Source: Geodermatophilaceae bacterium
Lineage (GTDB): Bacteria; Actinomycetota; Actinomycetes; Mycobacteriales; Geodermatophilaceae
NCBI GenBank assembly: GCA_013812145.1
Contig: JACCTY010000098.1
Location: 1-64,000, forward strand
DNA: 64,000 nucleotides
Reading direction: 5' to 3'
The position numbers and the translations under genes are program-made. The first letter of the stretch is position 1. Each line of letters starts with the position of its first letter. This document shows, in pieces, positions 35,029-43,266 of this stretch. The notes below the pieces were generated by a model, which searched no databases, was not told where the DNA came from, and worked only from the letters and a program-made list of their open reading frames with translations.

Positions 35029-35074
35029 AGCCCGCTATTCCAGCACCTCCGGCTGAAGCGCTGCGGAGCTACCC

Positions 35075-35503
35075 CTATTCGGAGGCTTGCGTGCGGCGGC
35101 GGAGGCGCTCCTCTTGATCACGCAGCTCGGGAGTGAGCGAATCCCCGAAGTCATCCGCCTCGAACACCTGCCGGATCTCGACCTCGAAGTCCTCGTCATC
35201 GGTGTTGGGGATGCGCTTGACCCATTCGATGGCTTCTTCCTTGGACTTCACCTGGATCAGCCAGAAGCCGGCGATCAGCTCCTTGGTCTCGGTGAAGGGG
35301 CCGTCGACCACGGTGGACTTGCCACCGGTCGAGAACCTGACGCGGGCGCCCTTCGAGCTCGGGTGCAACCCCTCCCCGGCCAGCATGACGCCTGCCTGGA
35401 CCAGCTCCTCGTTGTACCGGCCCATGTCGGCGAGCACCTGCTCGCTCGGCATGACGCCCGCTTCGCTGTCGTCGGTGGCCTTGATCATGACCATGAACCG
35501 CAT
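35075..35503 (-). CDS. YciI-like DGPF-domain protein
   Basis: The protein has 142 residues: a ferredoxin-like YciI fold with MRFMVMIKATDDSEAG, then YNEELVQAGVMLAGEGLHPSSKG, VVDGPFTETKELIAGFWLI (the DGPF motif) and EVEIRQVFEADDFG. These proteins are typically encoded beside ECF42 sigma factors and are usual regulon members; their biochemical role is unknown. The ATG (35503) follows AGAGAGAGGTGCCATC. The gene lies 46 nt upstream of the sigma gene. Confidence 0.93.
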   Translation of the reverse strand: MRFMVMIKATDDSEAGVMPSEQVLADMGRYNEELVQAGVMLAGEGLHPSSKGARVRFSTGGKSTVVDGPFTETKELIAGFWLIQVKSKEEAIEWVKRIPNTDDEDFEVEIRQVFEADDFGDSLTPELRDQEERLRRRTQASE

Positions 35504-35569
35504 GATGGCACCTCTCTCTCGGTGGGTTTACCCGTGCGACGAACGCCGACCCACCGATTTCGACACGAC

Positions 35570-36436
35570 TCACGACTTCTTCCGCTTGGTCTTGGCTGGA
35601 ACGACGTCCGGGATCGTGCGCTGGCTGTCCTTGGGTGGTCGCACGTAACCGTCGTCGCGGTTGGCCGGGCGAGGCGGCAACGTGGGCGGCTCGGGTGTCA
35701 GGTCCTCGTACGGCACAACGGCGAGCAGGTGGTGCATGACATTGAGCCGAGCCCGCTTCTTCACGTCCGCTTCGACGACGTACCACGGCGACTCGTCGAT
35801 GTCGGTGGCGGCGAACATCGCGTCCTTGGCCTTGGAGTAGTCCTGCCAGCGGTTGCGGGACTCGATGTCCATCGGCGACAGCTTCCACCGCTTGGTCGGG
35901 TCGCCGAGGCGGCCCTGAAAACGCCGTTCCTGCTCGGCATCACTGACCGAGAACCAGTACTTGACGACCTGAACCCCGCTTCGCACCAGCATCCTTTCGA
36001 ACTCTGGAGCCGAGCGCAGAAACTCCTGGTACTCCTCCTCGGTGCAGAAACCCATCACGTGCTCCACGCCGGCGCGGTTGTACCAGGACCGGTCCAGGAG
36101 CACCATCTCGCCCGCTGCTGGCAGGTGAGCTGCGTAACGCTGGAAGTACCACTGCGTCTGTTCCCGCTCGGTGGGCGTGCCCAACGCGACCACCCGAGCG
36201 TGCCGCGGATTGAGGCTCTCGGTGATGCGCTGGATCGCGCCGCCCTTGCCGGCTGCGTCTCGGCCTTCGAAGATGACGACGATCCGCAGCCCCTTGGCGC
36301 GGATCCACTCCTGCTGCTTGACGAGCTCGACCCCTAGCCGAGCGAGTTCCGCCTCGTAGTACTCGTTGTCCACCTTGGCGGTCGCGTTGGGCGTCTCCTC
36401 GACCGACCGGTCCGTGGTTTGGGTCGTCGTGGCCAT
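35570..36436 (-). CDS. ppk2: Polyphosphate kinase 2
   Basis: The protein has 288 residues: the PPK2 core with Walker A IFEGRDAAGKGGAIQRI, Walker B-like VLLDRSWYNRAGVEHVMGF, and a lid region FQGRLGDPTKRWKLSPMDIE. It phosphorylates nucleoside mono- or diphosphates with polyphosphate. The basic C-terminal tail (KTKRKKS) may bind polyphosphate. ATG 36436 follows GCGGAGGCAAC. It fits the phosphate theme of the window (senX3-regX3, phoU-pst). Confidence 0.94.
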   Translation of the reverse strand: MATTTQTTDRSVEETPNATAKVDNEYYEAELARLGVELVKQQEWIRAKGLRIVVIFEGRDAAGKGGAIQRITESLNPRHARVVALGTPTEREQTQWYFQRYAAHLPAAGEMVLLDRSWYNRAGVEHVMGFCTEEEYQEFLRSAPEFERMLVRSGVQVVKYWFSVSDAEQERRFQGRLGDPTKRWKLSPMDIESRNRWQDYSKAKDAMFAATDIDESPWYVVEADVKKRARLNVMHHLLAVVPYEDLTPEPPTLPPRPANRDDGYVRPPKDSQRTIPDVVPAKTKRKKS

Positions 36437-36515
36437 TGTTGCCTCCGCTGTTCGGTTGGGTCTCGTTCTACCGGCTGCGGCCGCCAGCCGCACCCCGGCT
36501 CGTACGCTGTGGCCC

Positions 36516-37322
36516 GTGGCGAGGCAGGCACCACGGCTGGCGACTGGCCGAGCGCGGGCACTCGGACTGCCGACACGGGGTACCACCAACCCCAACCGGC
36601 TACGTCGCGTCGACCGCTGGATCGTGGGCACGCAGTCCGCCCGGCTGCGCGACGCCGTACGCCCGCTCGTGGTCGACCTCGGTTACGGCCAGCGCCCGGT
36701 CACCACGGTGGAACTCGCGCAGCGGCTGGCCGACGTACGGTCCGACGTCGAGGTGCTCGGACTGGAGATCGACCCCGACCGGGTCGCAGCCGCCCAGTCG
36801 TACGCCGATCCGCCGCGGCTGCGCTTCGGCGCCGGCGGGTTCGAGCTGGCCGGCCACCGACCGGTGCTGATCCGCGCCCTCAACGTCCTGCGCCAGTACG
36901 ACGAGACGGCCGCCGCCGAGGCCTGGGTGACGATGACGGCGGGGCTTGCCCCTGGCGGGCTGCTGATCGAGGGCACCAGCGACGAACTCGGCCGCAAGGC
37001 ATGCTGGGTCGCCGTCGACGCCACCGGGCCGCTCACCCTCACCCTCGCCGCGCGAGCCGGCTCGCTGCACCGGCCGAGCGAACTCGCCGGACGGCTGCCC
37101 AAGTCCCTGATCCACCGGAACGTTCCCGGCGAGCGGATACACCGCTTCCTCGCTGCCTTCGACGCCGCGTGGGCCGCCAAGGCGGCGTACAGCGCGTTCG
37201 GACCCCGGCAGCGCTGGGCCGCGTCGGTAGAGGGCCTGCTCGACCAGGGCTGGCCCATCGTCGGACGCAGCGCCCGGTGGCGACTCGGCGAGGTCAGCGT
37301 GCGCTGGGCGGCTGTTTCATGA
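36516..37322 (+). CDS. Putative class I SAM-dependent methyltransferase-like protein
   Basis: The protein has 268 residues from GTG 36516. Residues about 45-95 fit the Rossmann start of SAM methyltransferases: LVVDLGYGQRPVTTVELA, then EVLGLEIDPDRVAAA. RALNVLRQYDE and GGLLIEGTSDELGR follow. The canonical GxGxG is replaced by GYGQRP, so SAM binding is likely but untested. A basic N-terminus (VARQAPRLATGRARALG) may bind nucleic acid. It is divergent from ppk2 and convergent with the macro-domain gene. Confidence 0.72.
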   Translation: MARQAPRLATGRARALGLPTRGTTNPNRLRRVDRWIVGTQSARLRDAVRPLVVDLGYGQRPVTTVELAQRLADVRSDVEVLGLEIDPDRVAAAQSYADPPRLRFGAGGFELAGHRPVLIRALNVLRQYDETAAAEAWVTMTAGLAPGGLLIEGTSDELGRKACWVAVDATGPLTLTLAARAGSLHRPSELAGRLPKSLIHRNVPGERIHRFLAAFDAAWAAKAAYSAFGPRQRWAASVEGLLDQGWPIVGRSARWRLGEVSVRWAAVS

Positions 37323-37342
37323 CGCGAGGTGCGGCTGGCCGG

Positions 37343-37867
37343 CTAGTGGGCTGCCGCCCGCTGAAACGCGTCGAACGCCTGCTGACCGAACAGCACGAAC
37401 CGAACCTCCGACACCGTCCCCCGGGGCGCATCCCGAACGGAGTCGAGCGCGATCCGCGCGGCGTCGTCCAGCGGCCAGCCGTACACGCCGGCAGAGATGG
37501 CCGGAAAGGCGACCGTCTCGGCACCCAGATCCGCTGCCACCCGGAGCGACTCGCGATAGCAACTGGCCAGCACGTCCGAGCGATCCTCCTCCGGCGACCA
37601 GATCGGTCCGGCGGTGTGCACCACCCAGCGCGCGGGCAGCCGGCCGCCCGTTGTGGCCACCGCCTGCCCGCGCGGCAGCTGCCCGCCGGGAAGCTCGCGC
37701 TTGCGCTCCTGGCACTCGGCCAGGATCTCCGGCCCGCCCGCCGCGTGGATCGCGCCGTCGACGCCGCCGCCGCCGAGCAGTCCGGGGTTCGCCGCGTTGA
37801 CGATGACGTCGACCACTTCGGTGGTGATGTCGCCAAGCTTCAGCTTCAGTCCGAACGCGTTGGTCAC
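37343..37867 (-). CDS. Macro-domain protein, O-acetyl-ADP-ribose deacetylase-like
   Basis: The protein has 174 residues. The macro-domain motifs are VDVIVNAANPGLLGGGGVDGAIHAAGG, here cited in two parts: VDVIVNAAN and GGGGVDGAIHAAGG; also RWVVHTAGPIW, and VAFPAISAGVYGWP in the phosphate loop. It probably removes ADP-ribose or O-acetyl-ADP-ribose adducts. The GTG at 37867 overlaps the TGA of alaX (GTGA), so the two are coupled. Confidence 0.92.
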   Translation of the reverse strand: MTNAFGLKLKLGDITTEVVDVIVNAANPGLLGGGGVDGAIHAAGGPEILAECQERKRELPGGQLPRGQAVATTGGRLPARWVVHTAGPIWSPEEDRSDVLASCYRESLRVAADLGAETVAFPAISAGVYGWPLDDAARIALDSVRDAPRGTVSEVRFVLFGQQAFDAFQRAAAH

Positions 37868-38592
37868 TGCAGCCGCACCCGCAGCCGCCGGTTCGCCTTG
37901 CCCTTGTTCTCCACCTTCACCACGTCTATGTCACCGATCTGGCTCGTCGAGGCGACGTGCGTTCCCCCGTCGGCTTGTACGTCGAGCCCGACGATGTCCA
38001 CGATGCGCACCACCTCGAGGTTGGGCGGGAGCAGGTCGGTGGCTGTCCTGATGATGTCCGGGATCGCGAACGCATCGGCCCGGGAAAGGTTGTCCACCCG
38101 AATCGCCCGGTCGGCGGCGACCTCGACCGCGCACGCGGCGGCGATCCGGTCCTTGAAGTCGGTTGGGATCTCGGGCAGGTCGAAGTCCATCCGGGCGGTC
38201 AACGGCTCCATGTTGCCGCCAGTCACCAGAGCGCCGAAGTCACGAAACACGACGCCGGCCAGCAGGTGCAGCCCCGAGTGCGTACGCATCAAAGCCGTCC
38301 GCCGGTCGTCCTCGATCGCCCCACGTACCGCTGTCCCCGCCGGGGGCAGCGGGTCGCCATCGGCCGGGATCAGCCCGGGATCCTCGCCTCGGCGTACACC
38401 GACGATCCGCGTCTGTACGCCGCCCCAGAGCAGTACGCCGTGGTCCGGCGGCTGCCCGCCGCCGCCGGGATAGAACGCCGACCGGTCCAGCACGATGCCC
38501 TCGTCCGTGTCAGCGGAGAGCACTGTGGCGTCCCACTCGCGCAGCGTCGCATCGGCCAGATCCAGCCGCTCGGTGCGCCCATGCTGATGCAT
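37864..38592 (-). CDS. Alanyl-tRNA editing protein AlaX
   Basis: The protein has 242 residues: a stand-alone trans-editing domain related to the AlaRS editing site. It hydrolyses Ser-tRNA(Ala) or Gly-tRNA(Ala). Zinc ligands lie in MRTHSGLHLL (HxxxH) and GTHVASTSQIG. FYPGGGGQPPDHG is the conserved glycine-rich loop. ATG 38592 is used. It is upstream of the macro-domain gene in a two-gene unit, with a repeat-rich gap upstream. Confidence 0.92.
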   Translation of the reverse strand: MHQHGRTERLDLADATLREWDATVLSADTDEGIVLDRSAFYPGGGGQPPDHGVLLWGGVQTRIVGVRRGEDPGLIPADGDPLPPAGTAVRGAIEDDRRTALMRTHSGLHLLAGVVFRDFGALVTGGNMEPLTARMDFDLPEIPTDFKDRIAAACAVEVAADRAIRVDNLSRADAFAIPDIIRTATDLLPPNLEVVRIVDIVGLDVQADGGTHVASTSQIGDIDVVKVENKGKANRRLRVRLQ

Positions 38593-38938
38593 CCGCGAAG
38601 CCTAACCAGCGTCCTGGAAGGACTGTCATGCGAACATGTCGGCCAGCCGCGCCGACCACGCGGCGCTGCGGTGGCGGGTCCGATGCTTGGGATCTGGGCC
38701 GCAGCAGTGCACCGAAAAGTGCCACAAACAGCCGAATGTGGCATCTTTCGGTCCACTGCATCCGGCCGGCCGCCGGGCAAAGGACCAAACAGTGCCACCG
38801 CGGCGAACACACTGAGAACGGGCTCGCCGGGCTTCGGCCGAAAAGTGCCACAGACGACGCCCTCGACTGCGCCGTCGCCGAGGACGGCGTGCTCGAGGGT
38901 CTCGGCTGAAGTGTCGAACAGCCGGGTCGGCAGCGGTG
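38593..38938. other. 346-nt intergenic region rich in AGTGCCAC repeats
   Basis: No convincing gene is present. The region holds a large palindrome (38704-38759), a further exact copy of CCGAAAAGTGCCACA at 38838-38852 and a shorter AGTGCCACC at 38791. It separates alaX from DUF2516, both on the minus strand. Confidence 0.7.
38704..38759. repeat. 56-bp palindrome containing inverted CCGAAAAGTGCCACA
   Basis: Two 23-bp arms (38704-38726 and 38737-38759) pair at 20 of 23 positions around a 10-nt loop. The 15-mer CCGAAAAGTGCCACA in the left arm recurs exactly at 38838-38852. It is not followed by a T-run and is not coding in any convincing frame. Confidence 0.88.
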
Positions 38939-39223
38939 CTACCAGGGGTTGCCCCGCTGGACCTGCTTCAACGCCGGTCGCACGTCGACCAGATAGACGA
39001 TCGAGGCGACGAGGGCGACCAGGCCGAACAGGCCCAGCGTGTCGGTCAGCAGGGACGCCGCGAGCGCGCCGCCGGTGATACCGAGCCATGCGGGCTTGGT
39101 GAGCTTGTCCGCGGCGGTGTACAGCGGCGTCGGCCGCATGGCGGCGTCGACGATGGCCCAGATTGCCAGCGCAAGCGATCCCAGCTCGATCCCGTTCAAC
39201 AGCATGCCGAGGAGGATGTCCAC
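38939..39223 (-). CDS. DUF2516 membrane protein
   Basis: The protein has 94 residues with two or three helices: IELGSLALAIWAIVDAAM, AWLGITGGALAASLL and GLFGLVALVASIVYLVDV, ending RPALKQVQRGNPW. DUF2516 is an actinobacterial family of unknown function. In mycobacteria it follows an HbhA-like gene and an XRE regulator, as it does here. ATG 39223 is preceded by CGTACGCTCGCCTCGTGG, with no strong Shine-Dalgarno. Confidence 0.85.
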   Translation of the reverse strand: MDILLGMLLNGIELGSLALAIWAIVDAAMRPTPLYTAADKLTKPAWLGITGGALAASLLTDTLGLFGLVALVASIVYLVDVRPALKQVQRGNPW

Positions 39224-39260
39224 GAGGCGAGCGTACGCCGAGGGCAGCCCAATTCGTCGT

Positions 39261-39310
39261 GATGATCATGGGATTCAGCCGGTGCCAGCCGGCCAAAGCC
39301 CATGATCATC
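39261..39310. repeat. 50-bp nested palindrome downstream of the HbhA-like gene
   Basis: Perfect 12-bp arms GATGATCATGGG (39261-39272) and CCCATGATCATC (39299-39310) enclose a second palindrome, GCCGG-6 nt-CCGGC. It lies between the HbhA-like stop and DUF2516, both on the minus strand. It could end transcription, but it lacks a U-tract and its inner part is GC-rich. Confidence 0.85.
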
Positions 39311-39323
39311 AGGTGCGGATTGC

Positions 39324-39974
39324 TCAGGCCTTGCTGGTCGTCGCCTTGTTGGTCGCCGCCTTGCTGGTCGCCGCCTTGCCGGTCGCCGCCTTGCCGGTCG
39401 CCGCCTTGCCGGTCGCCGCCTTGCCGGTCGCCGCCTTGCCGGTCGTCGCCTTGCGCGCCGGTGGCTTGCGGATGGAGGACTTGCGGGCGCTGGTGTTGCG
39501 GGCCGCGGTCTTGCGGATCGTCGCCCGGGTCTTGTCCGCGCCGTCGGCGACGGCGTCCTTCGCGTCCGAAACCCCGGAATCGGCACCGGAGGCCACCTCG
39601 ACGAGCAGATCCTCGACGGTGTCGACCGCCCGCTCGGCGCGGAAGATCACCCGCTGCAACCGCGGGTCCTTCCGGAACTCGTGCACTACCTCCTCGCCGC
39701 GCTTGCTGAGTTGGACGTAGAAGTTCACCGCCTGCTCCCCGGCGGTCTGCAGGTAGCCCCCAACCACCTTGCGCACGTCGGTCGGTGCTACCCGGCCGGT
39801 GGCGATGTCCTGGGTGCGGGTGGCCAGCTGCTTGCCCTGCGCGGCCGCACGGGTGACGACGACGTCACTTGCGCCCACTGCCGCCAGGACGGTTTGGCGG
39901 ACGCCAGCCAGGGCGAGCTTGCCCTGCTCCGCCGCGATCTCGCCGTACTGCTTGAACTCGGTGCTGATGCTCAT
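39324..39974 (-). CDS. HbhA-like protein with lysine-rich AATGK repeat tail
   Basis: The protein has 216 residues. Residues about 1-130 are helical and resemble the heparin-binding haemagglutinin/apolipoprotein-like coiled-coil family ([21 protein letters not shown], here cited as [38 protein letters not shown]). The C-terminal 70 residues are repeats of Lys-Ala-(Ala/Thr)-Thr-(Gly/Ser/Asn), like the Lys/Ala/Pro tail of HbhA that binds polyanions and, in mycobacteria, sulfated glycans and possibly DNA. The ATG overlaps the upstream XRE stop (ATGA). Confidence 0.82.
   Translation of the reverse strand: MSISTEFKQYGEIAAEQGKLALAGVRQTVLAAVGASDVVVTRAAAQGKQLATRTQDIATGRVAPTDVRKVVGGYLQTAGEQAVNFYVQLSKRGEEVVHEFRKDPRLQRVIFRAERAVDTVEDLLVEVASGADSGVSDAKDAVADGADKTRATIRKTAARNTSARKSSIRKPPARKATTGKAATGKAATGKAATGKAATGKAATSKAATNKATTSKA
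39331..39450. repeat. Eight degenerate 15-bp tandem repeats encoding KAATG-type units
   Basis: The unit TTGCCGGTCGCCGCC (plus strand) begins at 39331, 39346, 39361, 39376, 39391, 39406, 39421 and 39436, with one to three changes in the outer units. On the coding strand each unit encodes five residues of the basic tail. Confidence 0.93.
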
Positions 39975-40324
39975 GACTCCTCTTTCTGGTGGGCATTCTC
40001 GTTGCAGAAGGACTGGTAGATGTCCAGCAGCACCTGCTTCTGCCGTTCGTGCAGGTGCGGGTCGGTCAAGATGGCGTTCCGGACATCCGGGTCACCCTCG
40101 CGCTCGGTGAGGATGCCGGCGTGCATGTACAGCGTCTCCGCGGAGACCCGCAGCCCTTTGGCGATCTGCTGCAGGATCTCCGCGCTCGGCTTGCGCAGCC
40201 CCCGCTCGATCTGACTGAGATACGGGTTGCTCACTCCGGTGGCCTGCGCCAACTGCCGCAGTGAGACCTGCGCCGCGGTGCGTTGCTCGCGGATGTACTG
40301 CCCGATGCCGGACAGGGCCTGCAT
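39971..40324 (-). CDS. XRE-family transcriptional regulator
   Basis: The protein has 117 residues. The helix-turn-helix is [26 protein letters not shown] (core [12 protein letters not shown]), typical of Cro/cI-like regulators, followed by a helical C-terminus [21 protein letters not shown]. The ATG (complement of 40322-40324) is set by an ideal GGAGGTGAGTGC just upstream; the longer GTG at 40342 would overlap that site. Its stop overlaps the HbhA-like start, implying co-transcription and possible autoregulation of that gene. Confidence 0.92.
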   Translation of the reverse strand: MQALSGIGQYIREQRTAAQVSLRQLAQATGVSNPYLSQIERGLRKPSAEILQQIAKGLRVSAETLYMHAGILTEREGDPDVRNAILTDPHLHERQKQVLLDIYQSFCNENAHQKEES

Positions 40325-40443
40325 GCACTCACCTCCGGTCACGCTCGTCTCCCACGGTAGGCTCGTGTGCTAGCTGTTGCAAGCGGCTCTGCTAGCGACG
40401 TGGGTGAGGTATGTCACGGCGGGGCCTTTACATTCGCACCGCC

Positions 40444-41019
40444 ATGGCCATCCATCCGATCCGGATCGTCGGAGACCCCGTCCTGCATCACCCGGCCGCG
40501 GCTGTCACGGCGTACGACGAATCGCTGGGCACGCTGATCGCGGACATGCTGGAGACCAACATGGCCGCAAACGGCGCCGGGCTGGCCGCCCCACAGATCG
40601 GCGTACCGCTGCGGGTCTTCGTGTACAGCTGCGCCGACGGAACCGGCCGGCTGCAGCGTGGGCACGTGGTCAATCCGGTGCTTCAGGCCGGTCCCATCCC
40701 GGGCGGTCTGCCGGACAGCGAGAACGACATCGAAGGTTGCCTGTCCGTGCCAGGCGAGCACTTTCCCACCAGCCGGGCCGCGGCTGCGACGGTCACCGGC
40801 TTCGACCAGTTCGGCGAGCCAGTCACCGTCGTCGGCACCGGGATCCTCGCTGTGGCGCTGCAACACGAGGTCGACCATCTCGACGGCCTGCTGTACCTCG
40901 ACCGCCTCGTCGGGCGGTACAAGCGGGAGGCCCGGCGGGTGGTCCGGGATCGCGGCTGGCGCGACGGCGAGCTGCACTCATGGCTGCCCGGCACAGTGCC
41001 TGACCCGTTCGGTCATTGA
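40444..41019 (+). CDS. def: Peptide deformylase
   Basis: It removes the formyl group from nascent N-terminal methionine. The protein has 191 residues. All three motifs are present: GAGLAAPQIGVP, EGCLSVPG with the metal-binding Cys, and the HExxH-containing ALQHEVDHLDGLLY. ATG 40444 gives the usual MAIHPIRIVGDPVL N-terminus; a GTG/ATG-type extension to 40411 is less likely. It is a stand-alone gene, not beside fmt in this window. Confidence 0.96.
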   Translation: MAIHPIRIVGDPVLHHPAAAVTAYDESLGTLIADMLETNMAANGAGLAAPQIGVPLRVFVYSCADGTGRLQRGHVVNPVLQAGPIPGGLPDSENDIEGCLSVPGEHFPTSRAAAATVTGFDQFGEPVTVVGTGILAVALQHEVDHLDGLLYLDRLVGRYKREARRVVRDRGWRDGELHSWLPGTVPDPFGH

Positions 41020-41072
41020 CTGCCGGCCCCCTGGCGCAACGTCCGTACAGCTGGCCGGTATGGCGCGCAGAC

Positions 41073-42050
41073 CTACGGACGCAACGGCGGGGGAAACGCG
41101 CCTGGCCGCAGCCGCACGACACCGACGGCGCTCTCGCCGCCGAGCACCGCCGAGCTGGCCTGCCGGTCGAGCTCGGATGCGTCGCAACCGAGGAGACGCA
41201 ACGCCGCGACCATCACCGGCATCCTCGCCCGGATGCCTCCGTCGTCGATCTTGAGCGTGATCGCCGACCCGTCGGCGAGCGCAGCCGCATGCACGCCCTC
41301 GGCGCCACCCTTCATCAGCAAGCCAGGTACCGACTGCATGAGCAGGGTGTCCTCACGACGGCTGCCGGCGACCATCACCGGATGCGCGCGCATGGCGTCG
41401 GCGACCCGGCGCTCCGGCGTACCGGTTTCCGCCGCGACGAGACGGGCGAAACAGCGGGCCAGGCCGGCGAGGGTGATGGCGAACAGCGGCGCGCCGCAGC
41501 CGTCAACGCCGGTCACCGTGACCGGCTCGTCGGCCAGCTCCGCGACGACCCGCCGCACCTCCTGTTGCAGCGGGTGCGTCGGCGCCAAGTAGTCCGCGAT
41601 CGGCCAGTCGGCGGCGCGGCAGGTCAGCAGCATGGCGGCATGCTTGCCTGAGCAGCTCATCAGGACTCGCGACGGGCCGCCCCCACCGGCCAGTACGGCG
41701 TGGGCCGCCACCTCGTCGATCGGCAACTGCGGCGGGCACTGCAGGTCCTCCTCGACGTACCCGCCGGCCGCGAGCATCTTGCCCACCCGCTCCACGTGAA
41801 CCGGTTCGCCGGAGTGGGACCCGGTGGCGAGGGCCAGGTCGATGTCGGCCAGCTCGGCATCGGACCCGAGGCCGCAGCGCAGCATCGCCAACGCCTGCAT
41901 CGGCTTGTTCGCGGACCGGGGAAACACCAGATCGGTCGGCGTACCGGCGGACAGCACCGGCGTACCGGCGGAGTCGGCCACGAAGACCGAGCCGCGGTGG
42001 ACGGACTCCACCCGATCGTTGCGGACCACCTCGACCAGGATCGGGTTCAT
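41073..42050 (-). CDS. L-asparaginase II family protein
   Basis: The protein has 325 residues of the Asparaginase_II (Rhizobium AnsA-like) family, distinct from the E. coli types. Landmarks are VEVVRNDRVESVHRGS, FPRSANKPMQALAML, ATGSHSGEPVHVERV, LMSCSGKHAAML with the likely catalytic Ser-Lys, and VDGCGAPLFAITL. It hydrolyses asparagine to aspartate and ammonia. The ATG overlaps the stop of the BKACE gene (ATGA), so they form a two-gene operon. Confidence 0.92.
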   Translation of the reverse strand: MNPILVEVVRNDRVESVHRGSVFVADSAGTPVLSAGTPTDLVFPRSANKPMQALAMLRCGLGSDAELADIDLALATGSHSGEPVHVERVGKMLAAGGYVEEDLQCPPQLPIDEVAAHAVLAGGGGPSRVLMSCSGKHAAMLLTCRAADWPIADYLAPTHPLQQEVRRVVAELADEPVTVTGVDGCGAPLFAITLAGLARCFARLVAAETGTPERRVADAMRAHPVMVAGSRREDTLLMQSVPGLLMKGGAEGVHAAALADGSAITLKIDDGGIRARMPVMVAALRLLGCDASELDRQASSAVLGGESAVGVVRLRPGAFPPPLRP

Positions 42051-42955
42051 GCAGTCGCCGTACGCCGCTCGCGAACGCCCAGCATCGACCGGGCGTCCTC
42101 GATCGGCATCGGGGGGCGCTGGGCGATCTTGGCCAGACCCGCTGCTCGCGCCACGAGTTGGGCGTTGCCTGTCACGGCGTTGCCCGGTGCGTACGTGAGG
42201 GTGTCCTCCATGCCGACCCGGAGGTGACCGCCGGCCGACAGCGCGGCAAGCATGACCGGCAGTGTCGTCCGGCCCACCCCGGTGGCCGCGAACGTGGCAC
42301 CGGCCGGCAGCATCCCGGCGGCGGCAACCAGGGCCGCGGCCGTTCCCGGCATCCCGCCGGGCACGCCCATCACGAGATCGGCATGCACATGTTCGCCGTA
42401 CGGCGGGCCGTGCTTGTCCAGCAGCCGCTGCAGGGTCGAGAGTTGACCCAGATCGAAGATCTCGTACTCGGGGACGATCTCCCGATCGCGCATCGCGGTG
42501 TGCAATTCGACGATGAAGTCCCAGCGGTTGAAAAAGACGTCGCGGCCGAAGTTGACGGTGCCCATCGAGCAGCTGGCCGCGTCCGGCTCCGCGTCCAGGA
42601 CGGCGAGGCGGTCGGCTTCGGAATCGGTGACCGCGCCACCGGTGGACAGCTGCACGATCAGATCGGTCTCGGCCCGCAGCGCCTGGACGGTCTCCCGCAG
42701 CCTGCCCTGGTCCAGCGTTGCCCGCGCGTGCTGGTCGCGGATATGTACGTGGATGACTCCGACACCGAGCGCCTGGCACTCCCTGGCCGTCGCGACGAGT
42801 TCGTCCAGGGTCACCGGAAGGGCCGGTACGTCGGACTTGCTGGACTCCGCACCGGTCGGCGCTACCGTGATCAACGTGGTGTTCATGAGCCCGGCTCCGT
42901 CCGGGGAGCACACAACCGGAGCGGACTGGACGGAGACGGGCGGGGTCACAGTCAT
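42047..42955 (-). CDS. BKACE-family beta-keto acid cleavage enzyme (DUF849)
   Basis: The protein has 302 residues, or about 279 from an internal ATG at 42886 (MNTTLITVAPTGAE), which better matches the family N-terminus. It is a TIM-barrel zinc enzyme: metal ligands lie in GVIHVHIRD, and the later EHVHADLVMG is present; PYEG-type acetyl-CoA-binding Arg was not checked. Members condense beta-keto acids with acetyl-CoA to give acetoacetate and an acyl-CoA. The substrate is unknown; linkage with asparaginase suggests an amino-acid-derived keto acid. Confidence 0.88.
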   Translation of the reverse strand: MTVTPPVSVQSAPVVCSPDGAGLMNTTLITVAPTGAESSKSDVPALPVTLDELVATARECQALGVGVIHVHIRDQHARATLDQGRLRETVQALRAETDLIVQLSTGGAVTDSEADRLAVLDAEPDAASCSMGTVNFGRDVFFNRWDFIVELHTAMRDREIVPEYEIFDLGQLSTLQRLLDKHGPPYGEHVHADLVMGVPGGMPGTAAALVAAAGMLPAGATFAATGVGRTTLPVMLAALSAGGHLRVGMEDTLTYAPGNAVTGNAQLVARAAGLAKIAQRPPMPIEDARSMLGVRERRTATA

Positions 42956-42999
42956 GCGCTGATGGTCTCAGACGCCAGGCATGAGCTATCGTGTAGCAC

Positions 43000-43266
43000 A
43001 TGGAGAGCATCGGGGTTCGCGAGTTGCGCCAGTACGCCAGCCGCTATCTGGCGCGGGTTGCCGCCGGGGAGTCGCTGCAGATCACCGATCGTGGCCGGCC
43101 AGTGGCTCGGCTGGTGCCTCCGGCGGCGGACACCTGGGAGGAGATGATCGCCACCGGGCAGATAATCCCGCCAGAACTACCGGGTGACCTGCTCGACGAG
43201 CCGCCGATCGATTACGGAATCAACGCCTCAGAGACACTGGCTCGGATGCGTAAGGACGAAAGGTGA
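43000..43266 (+). CDS. Phd/YefM-type antitoxin
   Basis: The protein has 88 residues. The N-terminal DNA-binding Phd fold reads IGVRELRQYASRYLARVAAGE then ITDRGRPVARLVP; the C-terminal part (WEEMIATGQIIPPELPGDLLD) would wrap the toxin. It starts at ATG 43000. Its TGA overlaps the toxin GTG (GTGA), the usual antitoxin-toxin coupling. The operon is probably autoregulated. Confidence 0.93.
   Translation: MESIGVRELRQYASRYLARVAAGESLQITDRGRPVARLVPPAADTWEEMIATGQIIPPELPGDLLDEPPIDYGINASETLARMRKDER

Noticed and set aside
38704-38759. Palindrome considered as an ordinary intrinsic terminator for alaX/DUF2516
   Set aside because: It lies upstream of alaX and far downstream of DUF2516, has no T-run, and shares a 15-mer with a second site. 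A repeat element fits better.
39331-39450. Regular short repeats considered as a CRISPR array
   Set aside because: The units are 15 bp, contiguous and in frame within a coding sequence, with no spacers and no cas genes.
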